A DNA stretch of 64,000 nucleotides from Anaerolineae bacterium. Its GTDB lineage: Bacteria; Chloroflexota; Anaerolineae; Promineifilales; Promineifilaceae. The stretch covers positions 62,001 to 126,000 of the forward strand of contig JADLAX010000030.1 of assembly GCA_020848035.1 (NCBI GenBank), written 5' to 3'. Below the pieces are notes generated by a model. The model made no database searches and had not been told where the DNA came from. It saw only the letters and a program-made list of their open reading frames with translations. Both the position numbers and the translations under genes were made by a program. This document shows positions 8,301 through 15,405 of the stretch, one piece after another. How positions within the stretch are numbered: the first letter of the stretch is position 1; every line of letters begins with the position of its first letter.

Positions 8301-9203
8301 ATGCTGAACTTTTTGCCAGCTCCAATCATTGGCGCGATTGCGGCAGTTGCCATCTTCTTTAACACCTTGTTTTGGTGCCTGCTTTTGTACGTTGTGGCCG
8401 TGGCCAAGCTGCTCGTCCCCGTACCCGTCTGGCGCGCTCGCTGCACCAAAGCCGCCATCTGGCTGGCCGAAGCGTGGATCAGCGGCAACAGCGCCTGGAT
8501 GCGGCTGACGCAGCGCACCGAGTGGCGTGTTTACGGGCTGGACGGGCTGCGTACCGACGAATGGTACCTGGTCATCTCCAATCACCAATCGTGGGTTGAT
8601 ATTTTTGTCTTGCAGCACGTCTTCAACAAGCGTATTCCCTTTCTCAAATTTTTCCTCAAACAAGAGCTGATCTGGGTGCCGGTGATTGGGCTGGCCTGGT
8701 GGGCGCTCGATTTTCCCTTCATGAAGCGCTATTCCCGTGAGCAGGTGGCGCGCCGCCCGGAACTGCGCGGTAAGGATCTGGAAACCACCCGCAAGGCGTG
8801 CGAAAGATTCAAAACCACGCCTGTATCGGTGATGAACTTCCTGGAAGGTACGCGCATTACCCCGGCCAAACACAGCCGCCAGCAGTCGCCTTACCAGCAT
8901 TTGCTCAAGCCCAAGGCGGGTGGCATCGGCTTTGTGCTGGGGGCGATGGGCGACCAAATCGACACGATGCTCGATGTGACGATCATCTACCCGCAGGGCA
9001 TTCCCGATGCCTGGGCCTTTCTGCGCGGCGAGGTGAAGGAAATTGACGTGATCATCGAAAAACGGCCGATTCCCACCCCGTTTCTCAACCAGGATTACCA
9101 AAACAACGACGACTTTCGCGAGGAGTTCCAGGGCTGGGTGCGTGAGCTGTGGCTGGAGAAGGATATGCTGTTGGACCAACAGCTGGCGGCCGTGCCTGAC
9201 TGA
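8301..9203 (+). CDS. 1-acyl-glycerol-3-phosphate acyltransferase-like (PlsC superfamily, YihG/LCLAT-like)
   Basis: 300 residues. An N-terminal membrane helix (about 8-35) is followed by the acyltransferase motif NHQSWVD with His95 and Asp100 (HX4D), then FMKRY, and FLEGTR at 180-185 (motif III), with TVIIYP-like strand TIIYPQG later. This order is that of the acyltransferases close to E. coli YihG and eukaryotic LCLAT1, which move an acyl chain from acyl-CoA or acyl-ACP to lysophosphatidate or related lysolipids at the inner membrane. It has AGGAG ten bases before the ATG. It stands alone between a terminator and the rhodanese gene. The family is clear; the precise acceptor is not. Confidence 0.87.
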   Translation: MLNFLPAPIIGAIAAVAIFFNTLFWCLLLYVVAVAKLLVPVPVWRARCTKAAIWLAEAWISGNSAWMRLTQRTEWRVYGLDGLRTDEWYLVISNHQSWVDIFVLQHVFNKRIPFLKFFLKQELIWVPVIGLAWWALDFPFMKRYSREQVARRPELRGKDLETTRKACERFKTTPVSVMNFLEGTRITPAKHSRQQSPYQHLLKPKAGGIGFVLGAMGDQIDTMLDVTIIYPQGIPDAWAFLRGEVKEIDVIIEKRPIPTPFLNQDYQNNDDFREEFQGWVRELWLEKDMLLDQQLAAVPD

Positions 9204-9335
9204 TTCACCGTAAACCTGTCAGGTCTTGCATCTTTACACGATCCTTACATCCTCTTTACGGCACGTTTGCAAAGGGCTGGTATGCTTACGGCCTTATTGT
9301 GAAAAAATTATCAAACCCAAACCAAGGAAAATATT

Positions 9336-9689
9336 GTGTTTAGATCGTTATTTGGCCAGGTGATGGGGGGAACGGCCGTCAAAAATATCACCCCCAATGA
9401 AGTTCAGGAATTGATCAAAAGCAAGAAACCCGTTCTGCTGTTGGACGTGCGTCAGCCGGAAGAGTTTGCTCACGACGGGCACATCAAAGGGGCGCGGCTG
9501 ATGCCCCTGAGCAGCCTGCGTGACCGGGCCAGCGAACTGCCCAAAGATACCCCCATCGTCTGCGTTTGCCGTTCCGGGGCGCGCAGCCGCACCGCCTGTG
9601 AACAACTCACCCGCCAGGGCTTTGAAGATGTCTCCAACCTCAGCGGCGGCATGATCGCCTGGAAACGCGCCCGGCTGCCCTTCATGTAG
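9336..9689 (+). CDS. Rhodanese-domain protein
   Basis: A 117-residue single rhodanese domain. It shows LLDVRQPEEFAHDGHIKGA, the classic CH2-A-like motif, the active-site loop CRSGAR with catalytic Cys78, and the closing SGGMIAWKR. The start is GTG at 9336 after AAGGAAA. It has no signal peptide. Rhodanese domains carry persulfide on the cysteine and pass sulfur to acceptors or act in redox control. Upstream lies a 130-base spacer; it is not obviously in an operon, though the SulP permease and moeA downstream are also sulfur-linked (context only). Confidence 0.9.
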   Translation: MFRSLFGQVMGGTAVKNITPNEVQELIKSKKPVLLLDVRQPEEFAHDGHIKGARLMPLSSLRDRASELPKDTPIVCVCRSGARSRTACEQLTRQGFEDVSNLSGGMIAWKRARLPFM

Positions 9690-9747
9690 CTAAAATCGTC
9701 CACAGCTGACAAAGATTCTTGGTTTCTCAGGATTTCGTAAGTTTTGG

Positions 9748-9796
9748 CGTGAAACGTGAAACGTGACCGGGGTGACATCACGTTTCACGTTTTACG
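9748..9796. repeat. GTGAAAC iterated hairpin, copy 1
   Basis: Two tandem GTGAAAC words followed by GTGA on the left are mirrored by TCACGTTTCACGTTTTAC on the right, giving a long hairpin. Related copies occur at 60444-60509 and 62849-62901, each starting with GGCGTGAAACGTGAAACG or nearly so. Confidence 0.8.
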
Positions 9797-9830
9797 GACT
9801 GTACCCCCGAATTCCCAAAGAGCCAGATAT

Positions 9831-9938
9831 TCTTATCTGTCGAATCTGTGTCATCTGTGAATTTTTCTTCTTTGATTGAGACGCGGACGAATGCCGAGAA
9901 TGCAGATTTTAATCCGCGTTTTCGGCCTCGTCCGCGTC
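9831..9938. repeat. Iterated ATCTGTG words and an 11-bp stem hairpin
   Basis: ATCTGT occurs three times within 9836-9860 (TCTGTCGAATCTGTGTCATC). Directly after it GACGCGGACGA (9880-9890) pairs perfectly with TCGTCCGCGTC (9928-9938), and the inner GCCGAGAA/TTTTCGGC arms extend the stem. This fills most of the spacer before the SulP gene. Confidence 0.7.
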
Positions 9939-9978
9939 CTTTGTGCAAGTGCTGACGCTGCCACAGGAAGGGGGGACA

Positions 9979-11751
9979 ATGGCCAAATCCCAAGAGCATT
10001 CACCGCTAGATAAACCACACTCCGCTGCCGTCCGGCTGGGCCGTTGGCTGCCAACTGGTCACTGGCTGCGCTGCTACCCGCGTGAACACCTGGTGGGCGA
10101 CGTGCTGGCGGGTTTCATCGTGGCGGTGATGTTGGTGCCGCAGGGCATGGCCTATGCCCTGCTGGCCGGACTGCCGCCGGAGGTGGGGCTTTATGCCAGC
10201 ATCCTGCCGCTGTTGGTGTACGGTTTGCTGGGCAGCAGCCGCACCCTGGCCGTGGGTCCGGTGGCGATTGTGTCGCTGCTGGTGGCTACCGGTATTACGC
10301 CCCTGGCGGAAGTGGGCAGCGCCGCCTACGTGCAGCTGGCCATCACCCTGGCGCTGCTGGTGGGCGTGATCCAGGCGCTGATGGGTGTGGTGCGGTTGGG
10401 CTTTTTGGTGAACTTCCTCAGCCACCCGGTGCTGGCCGGGTTTACCACGGCCGCCGCTCTGGTGATTGGTTTTAGCCAGCTGAAACATTTGCTGGGTATT
10501 GGCATACCCAATCTGGAGTTTTTTGAGCTGCTGCCTTACGCCGTTACCCATCTGGCCGAAACCAACTGGGTGACTTTTGCTTTGGGCGGCGGGGGCATCC
10601 TCATCCTGGTCTATTTTAAGCAGGTTTTAGGCGGGCAGCTGCGCCGCTGGGGCATCTGGCCGCAGTGGATTTTGCCCATCACGAAGTCCGCACCTCTGGT
10701 AATTGTGGTGCTGGGCACCGTGCTGGTGTGGAGCCTACAGCTGCACGAGCGGTTTGGCGTAGCCATCGTGGGGCAGGTGCCGGATGGCTTGCCGCCGCTG
10801 ACGCTGCCGCTGATGGACATGGGGGTGTGGCGGCAGCTGCTGCCAACGGCCGTTGTCATCAGTTTCGTCGGTTATATGGAAAGTATCGCCGTGGCCAAAT
10901 CGTTGGCCAGCAAGCGGCGGCAAAAAGTGAACGCCAACCAGGAGCTGCTGGCCCTGGGCGCGGCCAACTTGGGCGCGATGCTCACGGGCGGTTATCCGGT
11001 GACCGGTGGTTTGAGTCGGTCGGTGGTGAATTTTGAGGCGGGGGCCAACAGCGGCTTGGCTTCGATGATTACGGCCGTTCTCATCGCCCTCACCGTCATT
11101 TTTCTCACGCCGGTTTTTTACTTTTTGCCCCAGGCCAGCCTGGCCGCCATTGTGATTGTGGCTGTGGCCGGGCTGATCGACGTGAAGACGTTCCGCCACG
11201 TCTGGCGCTACAACAAGGCCGATGCCGCCTCGTTTGTGGTGACGTTTGTGGCGGTGCTGCTGGTGGGGGTGGAGAACGGCATTTTGCTGGGCGTGGCGGC
11301 GGCGATGCTGCTGTTTATCTGGCGCAGCAGTCGGCCGCATGTGGCGGTGGTGGGCCGCCTGGGCAGCAGCGAGGTTTACCGCAACGTGCTGCGCCACCAG
11401 GTGCAGTGCTGGCCCAACGTGGTGGCGGTGCGTATTGATGAAAGCCTCTATTTTGCCAACAGCAAGTTCCTGGAGGACACGGTGCTGGGGTTGGTGGCTG
11501 ATCAGCCAGAGGTGGACCATTTTGTGTTGATTGGTACGGCCGTAAATTTCATCGACGCCAGTGCCCTGGAAACATTGGAATCGTTGGCGCGGCAGCTGAA
11601 AGATGCCGGGGTGCAGCTGCACCTGGCGGCGATCAAAGGGCCGGTGATGGACCGCCTGCGCGATATTGGCTTTGTGGCGCACCTGGGCGAGCCGTATTTT
11701 CATCTCACCACTCACGACGCCATGAAAGCCATTGGCGTTGTTAAAGAGTAG
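9979..11751 (+). CDS. SulP family anion permease with STAS domain
   Basis: 590 residues. The transport domain has 10-14 helices (about 35-430) and carries the SulP signature region MLVPQGMAYALLAGLPPEVGL early, and AVGPVAIVS after the third helix. A cytoplasmic STAS domain occupies about residues 450-580, with the NFIDASALETLE loop. Members move sulfate, bicarbonate or other anions. I take the ATG at 9979 because GGAAGGGGGG is directly upstream; the frame runs back to 9943. Sulfate uptake would fit with the sulfotransferase-rich locus later in the window, but bicarbonate cannot be excluded. Confidence 0.9.
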   Translation: MAKSQEHSPLDKPHSAAVRLGRWLPTGHWLRCYPREHLVGDVLAGFIVAVMLVPQGMAYALLAGLPPEVGLYASILPLLVYGLLGSSRTLAVGPVAIVSLLVATGITPLAEVGSAAYVQLAITLALLVGVIQALMGVVRLGFLVNFLSHPVLAGFTTAAALVIGFSQLKHLLGIGIPNLEFFELLPYAVTHLAETNWVTFALGGGGILILVYFKQVLGGQLRRWGIWPQWILPITKSAPLVIVVLGTVLVWSLQLHERFGVAIVGQVPDGLPPLTLPLMDMGVWRQLLPTAVVISFVGYMESIAVAKSLASKRRQKVNANQELLALGAANLGAMLTGGYPVTGGLSRSVVNFEAGANSGLASMITAVLIALTVIFLTPVFYFLPQASLAAIVIVAVAGLIDVKTFRHVWRYNKADAASFVVTFVAVLLVGVENGILLGVAAAMLLFIWRSSRPHVAVVGRLGSSEVYRNVLRHQVQCWPNVVAVRIDESLYFANSKFLEDTVLGLVADQPEVDHFVLIGTAVNFIDASALETLESLARQLKDAGVQLHLAAIKGPVMDRLRDIGFVAHLGEPYFHLTTHDAMKAIGVVKE

Positions 11752-11767
11752 CGGGCGAGGCGAAAAA

Positions 11768-11822
11768 TCCGTAGATTTCACAGGTTATTTTTTCTGAACC
11801 ATTTGTGTAATCTGTGGATAAA
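11768..11822. repeat. Iterated ATCTGTG/TTTCACAG spacer words
   Basis: The spacer between SulP and moeA contains GATTTCACAGG and TAATCTGTGG, the same words as at 9831 and 13192, mirrored around AT-rich DNA. Short interspersed intergenic repeat. Confidence 0.55.
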
Positions 11823-11875
11823 ACTCGGTGATCGAACCTTTCTGGATGTAGAATCCCAGCCACTTGCAACGCACT

Positions 11876-11905
11876 TTGATCAATTACGCCTCCCTTTGTT
11901 ACACT
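11876..11905 (+). promoter_or_regulatory. Promoter giving a leaderless or near-leaderless moeA mRNA
   Basis: TTGATC (11876-11881), an 18-base spacer and TACACT (11900-11905) are followed by only seven bases before the moeA ATG at 11913, with no Shine-Dalgarno sequence. The predicted start point is at or within a couple of bases of the ATG. Confidence 0.55.
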
Positions 11906-11912
11906 TGGCTCC

Positions 11913-13187
11913 ATGCCTGAATTTTTTAACGTTTTACCCCCAGATGAAGCCCGCGAGCTGCTGTTTCGGCATATAACGGCCGTTCTCCCCGCCGAAACGA
12001 TTGCCACGCAGCAGGCCAACGGCCGTGTGTTGGCTACGGCCGTTACTGCCCCCCACGCCTTGCCCCAATTCCGCCGCAGCACGATGGATGGTTACGCCGT
12101 GCGCGCCGCCGACACCTACGGCGCGTCGGAAAGTTTGCCCGCCTTTTTGCAGGTGGTGGGCGAGGTGCCGATGGGTCAGCCAGCGGCCGTGGCGCTGGGC
12201 GTGGGCCAGGCGGCCATGGTGCACACCGGTGGCATGATTCCCGAAACGGCCGATGCCGTGGTGCAGATCGAGCAAACGCAGACGGTGAGTGGTGGACAAT
12301 CTCCAATCTCCACTCTCCAATCTCCCCCATTCCCCTTTGAGATTGAGGTGCTGCGCGCCGTCGCTGTCGGCCAAAATGTGCTCCAGGTGGGCGAAGATGT
12401 GCGGCTGGGGGCCGAGATTTTACCGGCGGGGCACAGCTTGCGGCCGCAGGATGTGGGCGGGCTGCTGGCGTTGGGGTTAACGGCCGTATCCGTGGTGCGC
12501 CGTCCGCGAGTGGGTATTTTGGCTACGGGGGATGAAGTGATAATGCCGGAGGAAACGGCCGTTCCGGGCCAGATTCGCGATATCAACAGCTACACCGTGG
12601 CGGGATTGGTGGAGCTGGCGGGCGGCGTGCCCGTCCGGGGCGGCATCATTCCCGATAACTTTGACGCATTGGCAACGGCCGCAGCTAACCTGCTGGCGGA
12701 AACAGACATGCTGGTCATGTCTGCCGGGTCGTCGGTGAGCGTGCGGGACATGACCGTGCAGGTCATTGACGGCCTCGGCGCGCCAGGCGTGCTGCTGCAC
12801 GGCGTGGCCACGCGGCCGGGCAAACCCACCATTGTGGCGGCGGTGGGGGGCAAGCCGGTGCTGGGGCTGCCCGGCAACCCCGTCTCTGCCATGATCCAGT
12901 TCGACATGTTTGGTGTACCGGCCATTTATCGGCTGCAAGGGGTGCAAACGATGCCGCGCCGGGGGCTGGTGTGGGCCCGGCTGGGGCAAAACATCGCCAG
13001 CGAAAGCGGCCGGGAAGATTACGTGCCCGCCCGCCTGCAAGACAGTGCCGACGGTCTGCTGGCGATGCCCGTTTTTGGCAAAAGCAACCTTATCTACACC
13101 CTGGTCAATGCCGACGGCCTCATCAAGATTCCGCTGAACAAAGGTGGCCTGCTGGCGGGTGAATGGGTGGAAGTCCGTTTATTTTAA
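11913..13187 (+). CDS. moeA: Molybdopterin molybdenumtransferase MoeA
   Basis: 424 residues, normal MoeA length. The family marks are in order: FRRSTMDGYAVR (about 50-62), the VHTGGMIP segment, ILATGDEV (about 205), SAGSSVSVRDM at about 270 (the SGGxS region that binds molybdopterin) and LPGNPVSA at about 320. MoeA inserts molybdate into adenylylated molybdopterin in the cytoplasm, the last step of Moco synthesis. No other moa/moe gene is adjacent. Residues about 127-143 are an extra loop encoded by an iterated repeat (see separate entry). Transcription may be leaderless. Gene call is firm. Confidence 0.95.
   Translation: MPEFFNVLPPDEARELLFRHITAVLPAETIATQQANGRVLATAVTAPHALPQFRRSTMDGYAVRAADTYGASESLPAFLQVVGEVPMGQPAAVALGVGQAAMVHTGGMIPETADAVVQIEQTQTVSGGQSPISTLQSPPFPFEIEVLRAVAVGQNVLQVGEDVRLGAEILPAGHSLRPQDVGGLLALGLTAVSVVRRPRVGILATGDEVIMPEETAVPGQIRDINSYTVAGLVELAGGVPVRGGIIPDNFDALATAAANLLAETDMLVMSAGSSVSVRDMTVQVIDGLGAPGVLLHGVATRPGKPTIVAAVGGKPVLGLPGNPVSAMIQFDMFGVPAIYRLQGVQTMPRRGLVWARLGQNIASESGREDYVPARLQDSADGLLAMPVFGKSNLIYTLVNADGLIKIPLNKGGLLAGEWVEVRLF
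12293..12337 (+). repeat. CTCCAAT-type iterated repeat inserted in frame in moeA
   Basis: CAATCTCCAATCTCCACTC and a further CTCCAATCTCCC form a near-perfect tandem of a six-to-seven-base word inside the coding sequence. It encodes SPISTLQSPPFPFE, a low-complexity loop not expected in MoeA. The words look like the iterated spacer repeats elsewhere in the window. Confidence 0.7.
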
Positions 13188-13191
13188 AGCA

Positions 13192-13262
13192 TCCACGGAT
13201 TTCACAGATGACATGACAAATGAGAACGCATAAATCTGTGCCATCAGCGAAATCTGTGGGTT
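13192..13262. repeat. ATCTGTG/TTTCACAGAT iterated words between convergent genes
   Basis: CACGGATTTCACAGATGAC is mirrored by ATAAATCTGTGCC and GAAATCTGTGGG before the stop of the next gene. The spacer between moeA and the convergent membrane gene consists almost wholly of these words. Confidence 0.65.
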
Positions 13263-14196
13263 ATTTACGGCGGCTGCGGCGTAGGGTGTCGATGATGTAG
13301 ATGGGGGCACCGAGGAAGCCAGAGAGCCGCTCGATGGCAAAAACGAGCAGGGTGAGGGCCACGGCCTGCTCGCTGCTGAGCCCGGCGCTGGCGAACAGGA
13401 GGGGGGCCAACCCTTCGCGAATGCCCAGGCCGCCAATGGAGGGCAGCAAAATGGCCAGCGAGAGGAAGGGGATGACCAAAAAGTAGTGGGTAAGGGGCAC
13501 GCCGTAGCCCAGGGACAATCCGGCGGCGGCAAACCAGGCCACCTGCATCAAGTTAAAGAGGATGGAGATGCCCATTGCCTGCCAGACGGCCGTCCAACCA
13601 CAGGCCTGTACGGCCGTAATTACCCCATCTACCTTTTGCCACACCGGTTGCAGCAAGCCAGGCACCAGTCGTCCCAAAGCGCGCACCAGCCGCCCTTCCA
13701 ATACCACAAACCCACCGACGAGACCGATGAGGCAAACGGCCGTGGTCTGCCAGAGTAAGTTTGGCGGGAAGTTGTCCGGGCGAAAGGGGAGCGCCGCCAG
13801 CCCAATCAAAAAGAGGGCCAGCAGCCCGGTGGCCCGATCCACCAGGACGGTGCCTGCGGCGGTGCGGGCGGGCACATCCTGCGCCGCCTCGACGGCCCGC
13901 ACCACGTCGCCGCTAAAGCCAGAGGGCAGCACCGAGTTGAAAAAGTTGGCCGCAAAATAAAGCGAAACCAGGCGCTGAAAGCGGATGGTTTCGCCGATGC
14001 CGCGCAGCAGCAGCAGCCAGCGGTAGGCCCGCACCACCAGGCTGAGGTTGAACAGCAAAAAGCCCACCAGCACCCAGCCGAGGTTGGCTTGCAGCAGCCG
14101 CTGGCCGATGTCGGCAAAATCGACCTGGGTGGAAACGTAAAACAGCGCCAGGACGGTGATGCTGATTTTGAGGATGGTGCCGAGATGTTTGCGCAT
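13261..14196 (-). CDS. Lysylphosphatidylglycerol synthase TM-region (UPF0104-like) membrane protein
   Basis: 311 residues with about eight hydrophobic helices. Family marks are LPSGFSGDVVRA (about residue 91), DRATGLLALF after it, and PSIGGLGIREG in a late helix pair. This domain family includes AglD/GumH-neighbour flippase-like proteins and the flippase part of MprF, but there is no MprF synthase domain here. It sits 33 bases after the C39-LysM gene on the same strand. Function in lipid or polyprenyl-sugar handling is likely, the substrate is unknown. The ATG has no strong ribosome site. Confidence 0.85.
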   Translation of the reverse strand: MRKHLGTILKISITVLALFYVSTQVDFADIGQRLLQANLGWVLVGFLLFNLSLVVRAYRWLLLLRGIGETIRFQRLVSLYFAANFFNSVLPSGFSGDVVRAVEAAQDVPARTAAGTVLVDRATGLLALFLIGLAALPFRPDNFPPNLLWQTTAVCLIGLVGGFVVLEGRLVRALGRLVPGLLQPVWQKVDGVITAVQACGWTAVWQAMGISILFNLMQVAWFAAAGLSLGYGVPLTHYFLVIPFLSLAILLPSIGGLGIREGLAPLLFASAGLSSEQAVALTLLVFAIERLSGFLGAPIYIIDTLRRSRRK

Positions 14197-14229
14197 AGTG
14201 AATTTGCCAGTTTGCCAGTGGGCGAGTGG

Positions 14230-15222
14230 TTAGATGGGTTCTGGTCTGGGCACGTTGACTTTGGGCAGGACCGTAGCGGCGGTTCGCGGCCCGGCGGCTT
14301 CCAGATCGGCGGCGGTGGGCAGGGGGATTTCCAGCCGCTGGCCGACAAAAAGGGTGGCTTCGGGCAGGTTGTTGTACACCTGGATGGCGCGCCAGCGCAG
14401 CGAATCGCGGTAGTAGCGGCGGGCCAGCCCGCTGTAGGTGTTGCCGTTGACCACGGTGTGGATCACCACTTCCTTGCCCCAATCGCCCAGACGGTTGAGC
14501 CAGGCAACGGCCGTTGCTCCATCCGTCAAATCCGGTTCGGCCGCGCCGTCGTAGGCGGCCCGGGCCAGGATGCGGCGGTGCAGTTCGCCATCCACCGCGA
14601 TGGTGTTGAGCGCTTCTAAGGCAGCTTTTTCGGCTTCGGTCAGCTCAACCACGGCTTCCACTGCGCCGACAAACGAATAGCTGTGGTCGGGAATCAGGCA
14701 GGAAAAGTTTTGATTTTCGGTGTAGTGAAAGCCGCCCCAGCCATCTAAAAATTGTTTGTTGGTGAAGCGAAAATATTCACCCCTGGCCCGCTGTGCCCAC
14801 AGGCCAAAAAGCGGGTCATGCACATAAATACTGTCCTCATCGTAACCGGTGACGACGAGGAAGTGGCCCGATTCAAACTTGTTGCCGGTGAGCTGAACCC
14901 ACGGCTTGTATTTGGCCAGGGCAATGAAGGCGCGGCCTTCGTCGATGTTGCGGCGCAGTTCCTGGAGTGCTTCGGCAGCGTTGGCGTATTTTTGGTAGGT
15001 CAGGGTGAGCTGGCCTGCGCCCCAGGCGGCGTTTTTCAGGTCCGGAATGAAAGTGAACTTGGGGCGGGCACCGATGTAGGTGTACAGCTCATCCGGGGTG
15101 ATGGCGACGCGCTTGCCGTTGAGCAGCATGGCTACGCTGGTGGGACCGCAGTCGCCGGAATGATCTTTGGCATCTTTGTCCCATTGGGAACGGTAGGGGA
15201 TTTGCAGCTTTTTTTCGGTCAT
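14230..15222 (-). CDS. C39-family cysteine peptidase-like protein with LysM domain
   Basis: 330 residues. The papain-like C39 domain covers about 1-190: DCGPTS with Cys25, SGHFLVVTGYD with His120 and VHDP with Asp136 give the catalytic triad. A linker is followed by a LysM-like module at about 250-300 (HTVVNGNTYSGLARRYY... LEIPLP), which binds peptidoglycan or chitin-type glycans. No signal peptide is evident at the N-terminus, odd for a LysM protein, so export may be non-classical or the start may be further upstream. AAGGAG precedes the ATG. It lies upstream of the flippase-like gene on the same strand. A peptidase or amidase role is likely. Confidence 0.82.
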   Translation of the reverse strand: MTEKKLQIPYRSQWDKDAKDHSGDCGPTSVAMLLNGKRVAITPDELYTYIGARPKFTFIPDLKNAAWGAGQLTLTYQKYANAAEALQELRRNIDEGRAFIALAKYKPWVQLTGNKFESGHFLVVTGYDEDSIYVHDPLFGLWAQRARGEYFRFTNKQFLDGWGGFHYTENQNFSCLIPDHSYSFVGAVEAVVELTEAEKAALEALNTIAVDGELHRRILARAAYDGAAEPDLTDGATAVAWLNRLGDWGKEVVIHTVVNGNTYSGLARRYYRDSLRWRAIQVYNNLPEATLFVGQRLEIPLPTAADLEAAGPRTAATVLPKVNVPRPEPI

Positions 15223-15366
15223 GGTTACGACTCTCCTTAAAAAAGTGACTGCCAGTTGATGATGGCGCTGAGAAAAACAAATGGCACAACTGTGAGGTGG
15301 TTTGCATAACGGCCGTCATTTTATCTGCTTTGTCACGCGGTTGCCATCGGACAAACCGCCCAGGCG

Positions 15367-15396
15367 TTGCCACTTTGGCGGGCGGGCACATATAAT
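15367..15396 (+). promoter_or_regulatory. Promoter giving a leaderless or near-leaderless mRNA for the GT39 gene
   Basis: TTGCCA (15367-15372), 18 bases, TATAAT (15391-15396), then only nine bases to the ATG at 15406 and no Shine-Dalgarno. The layout is the same as before moeA. Confidence 0.6.
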
Positions 15397-15405
15397 CGGC
15401 CACCT

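Noticed and set aside
10735-11781. 348-codon open frame antisense to the SulP gene
   Set aside because: His-rich shadow with no start site or recognisable protein; the SulP frame is clearly real.
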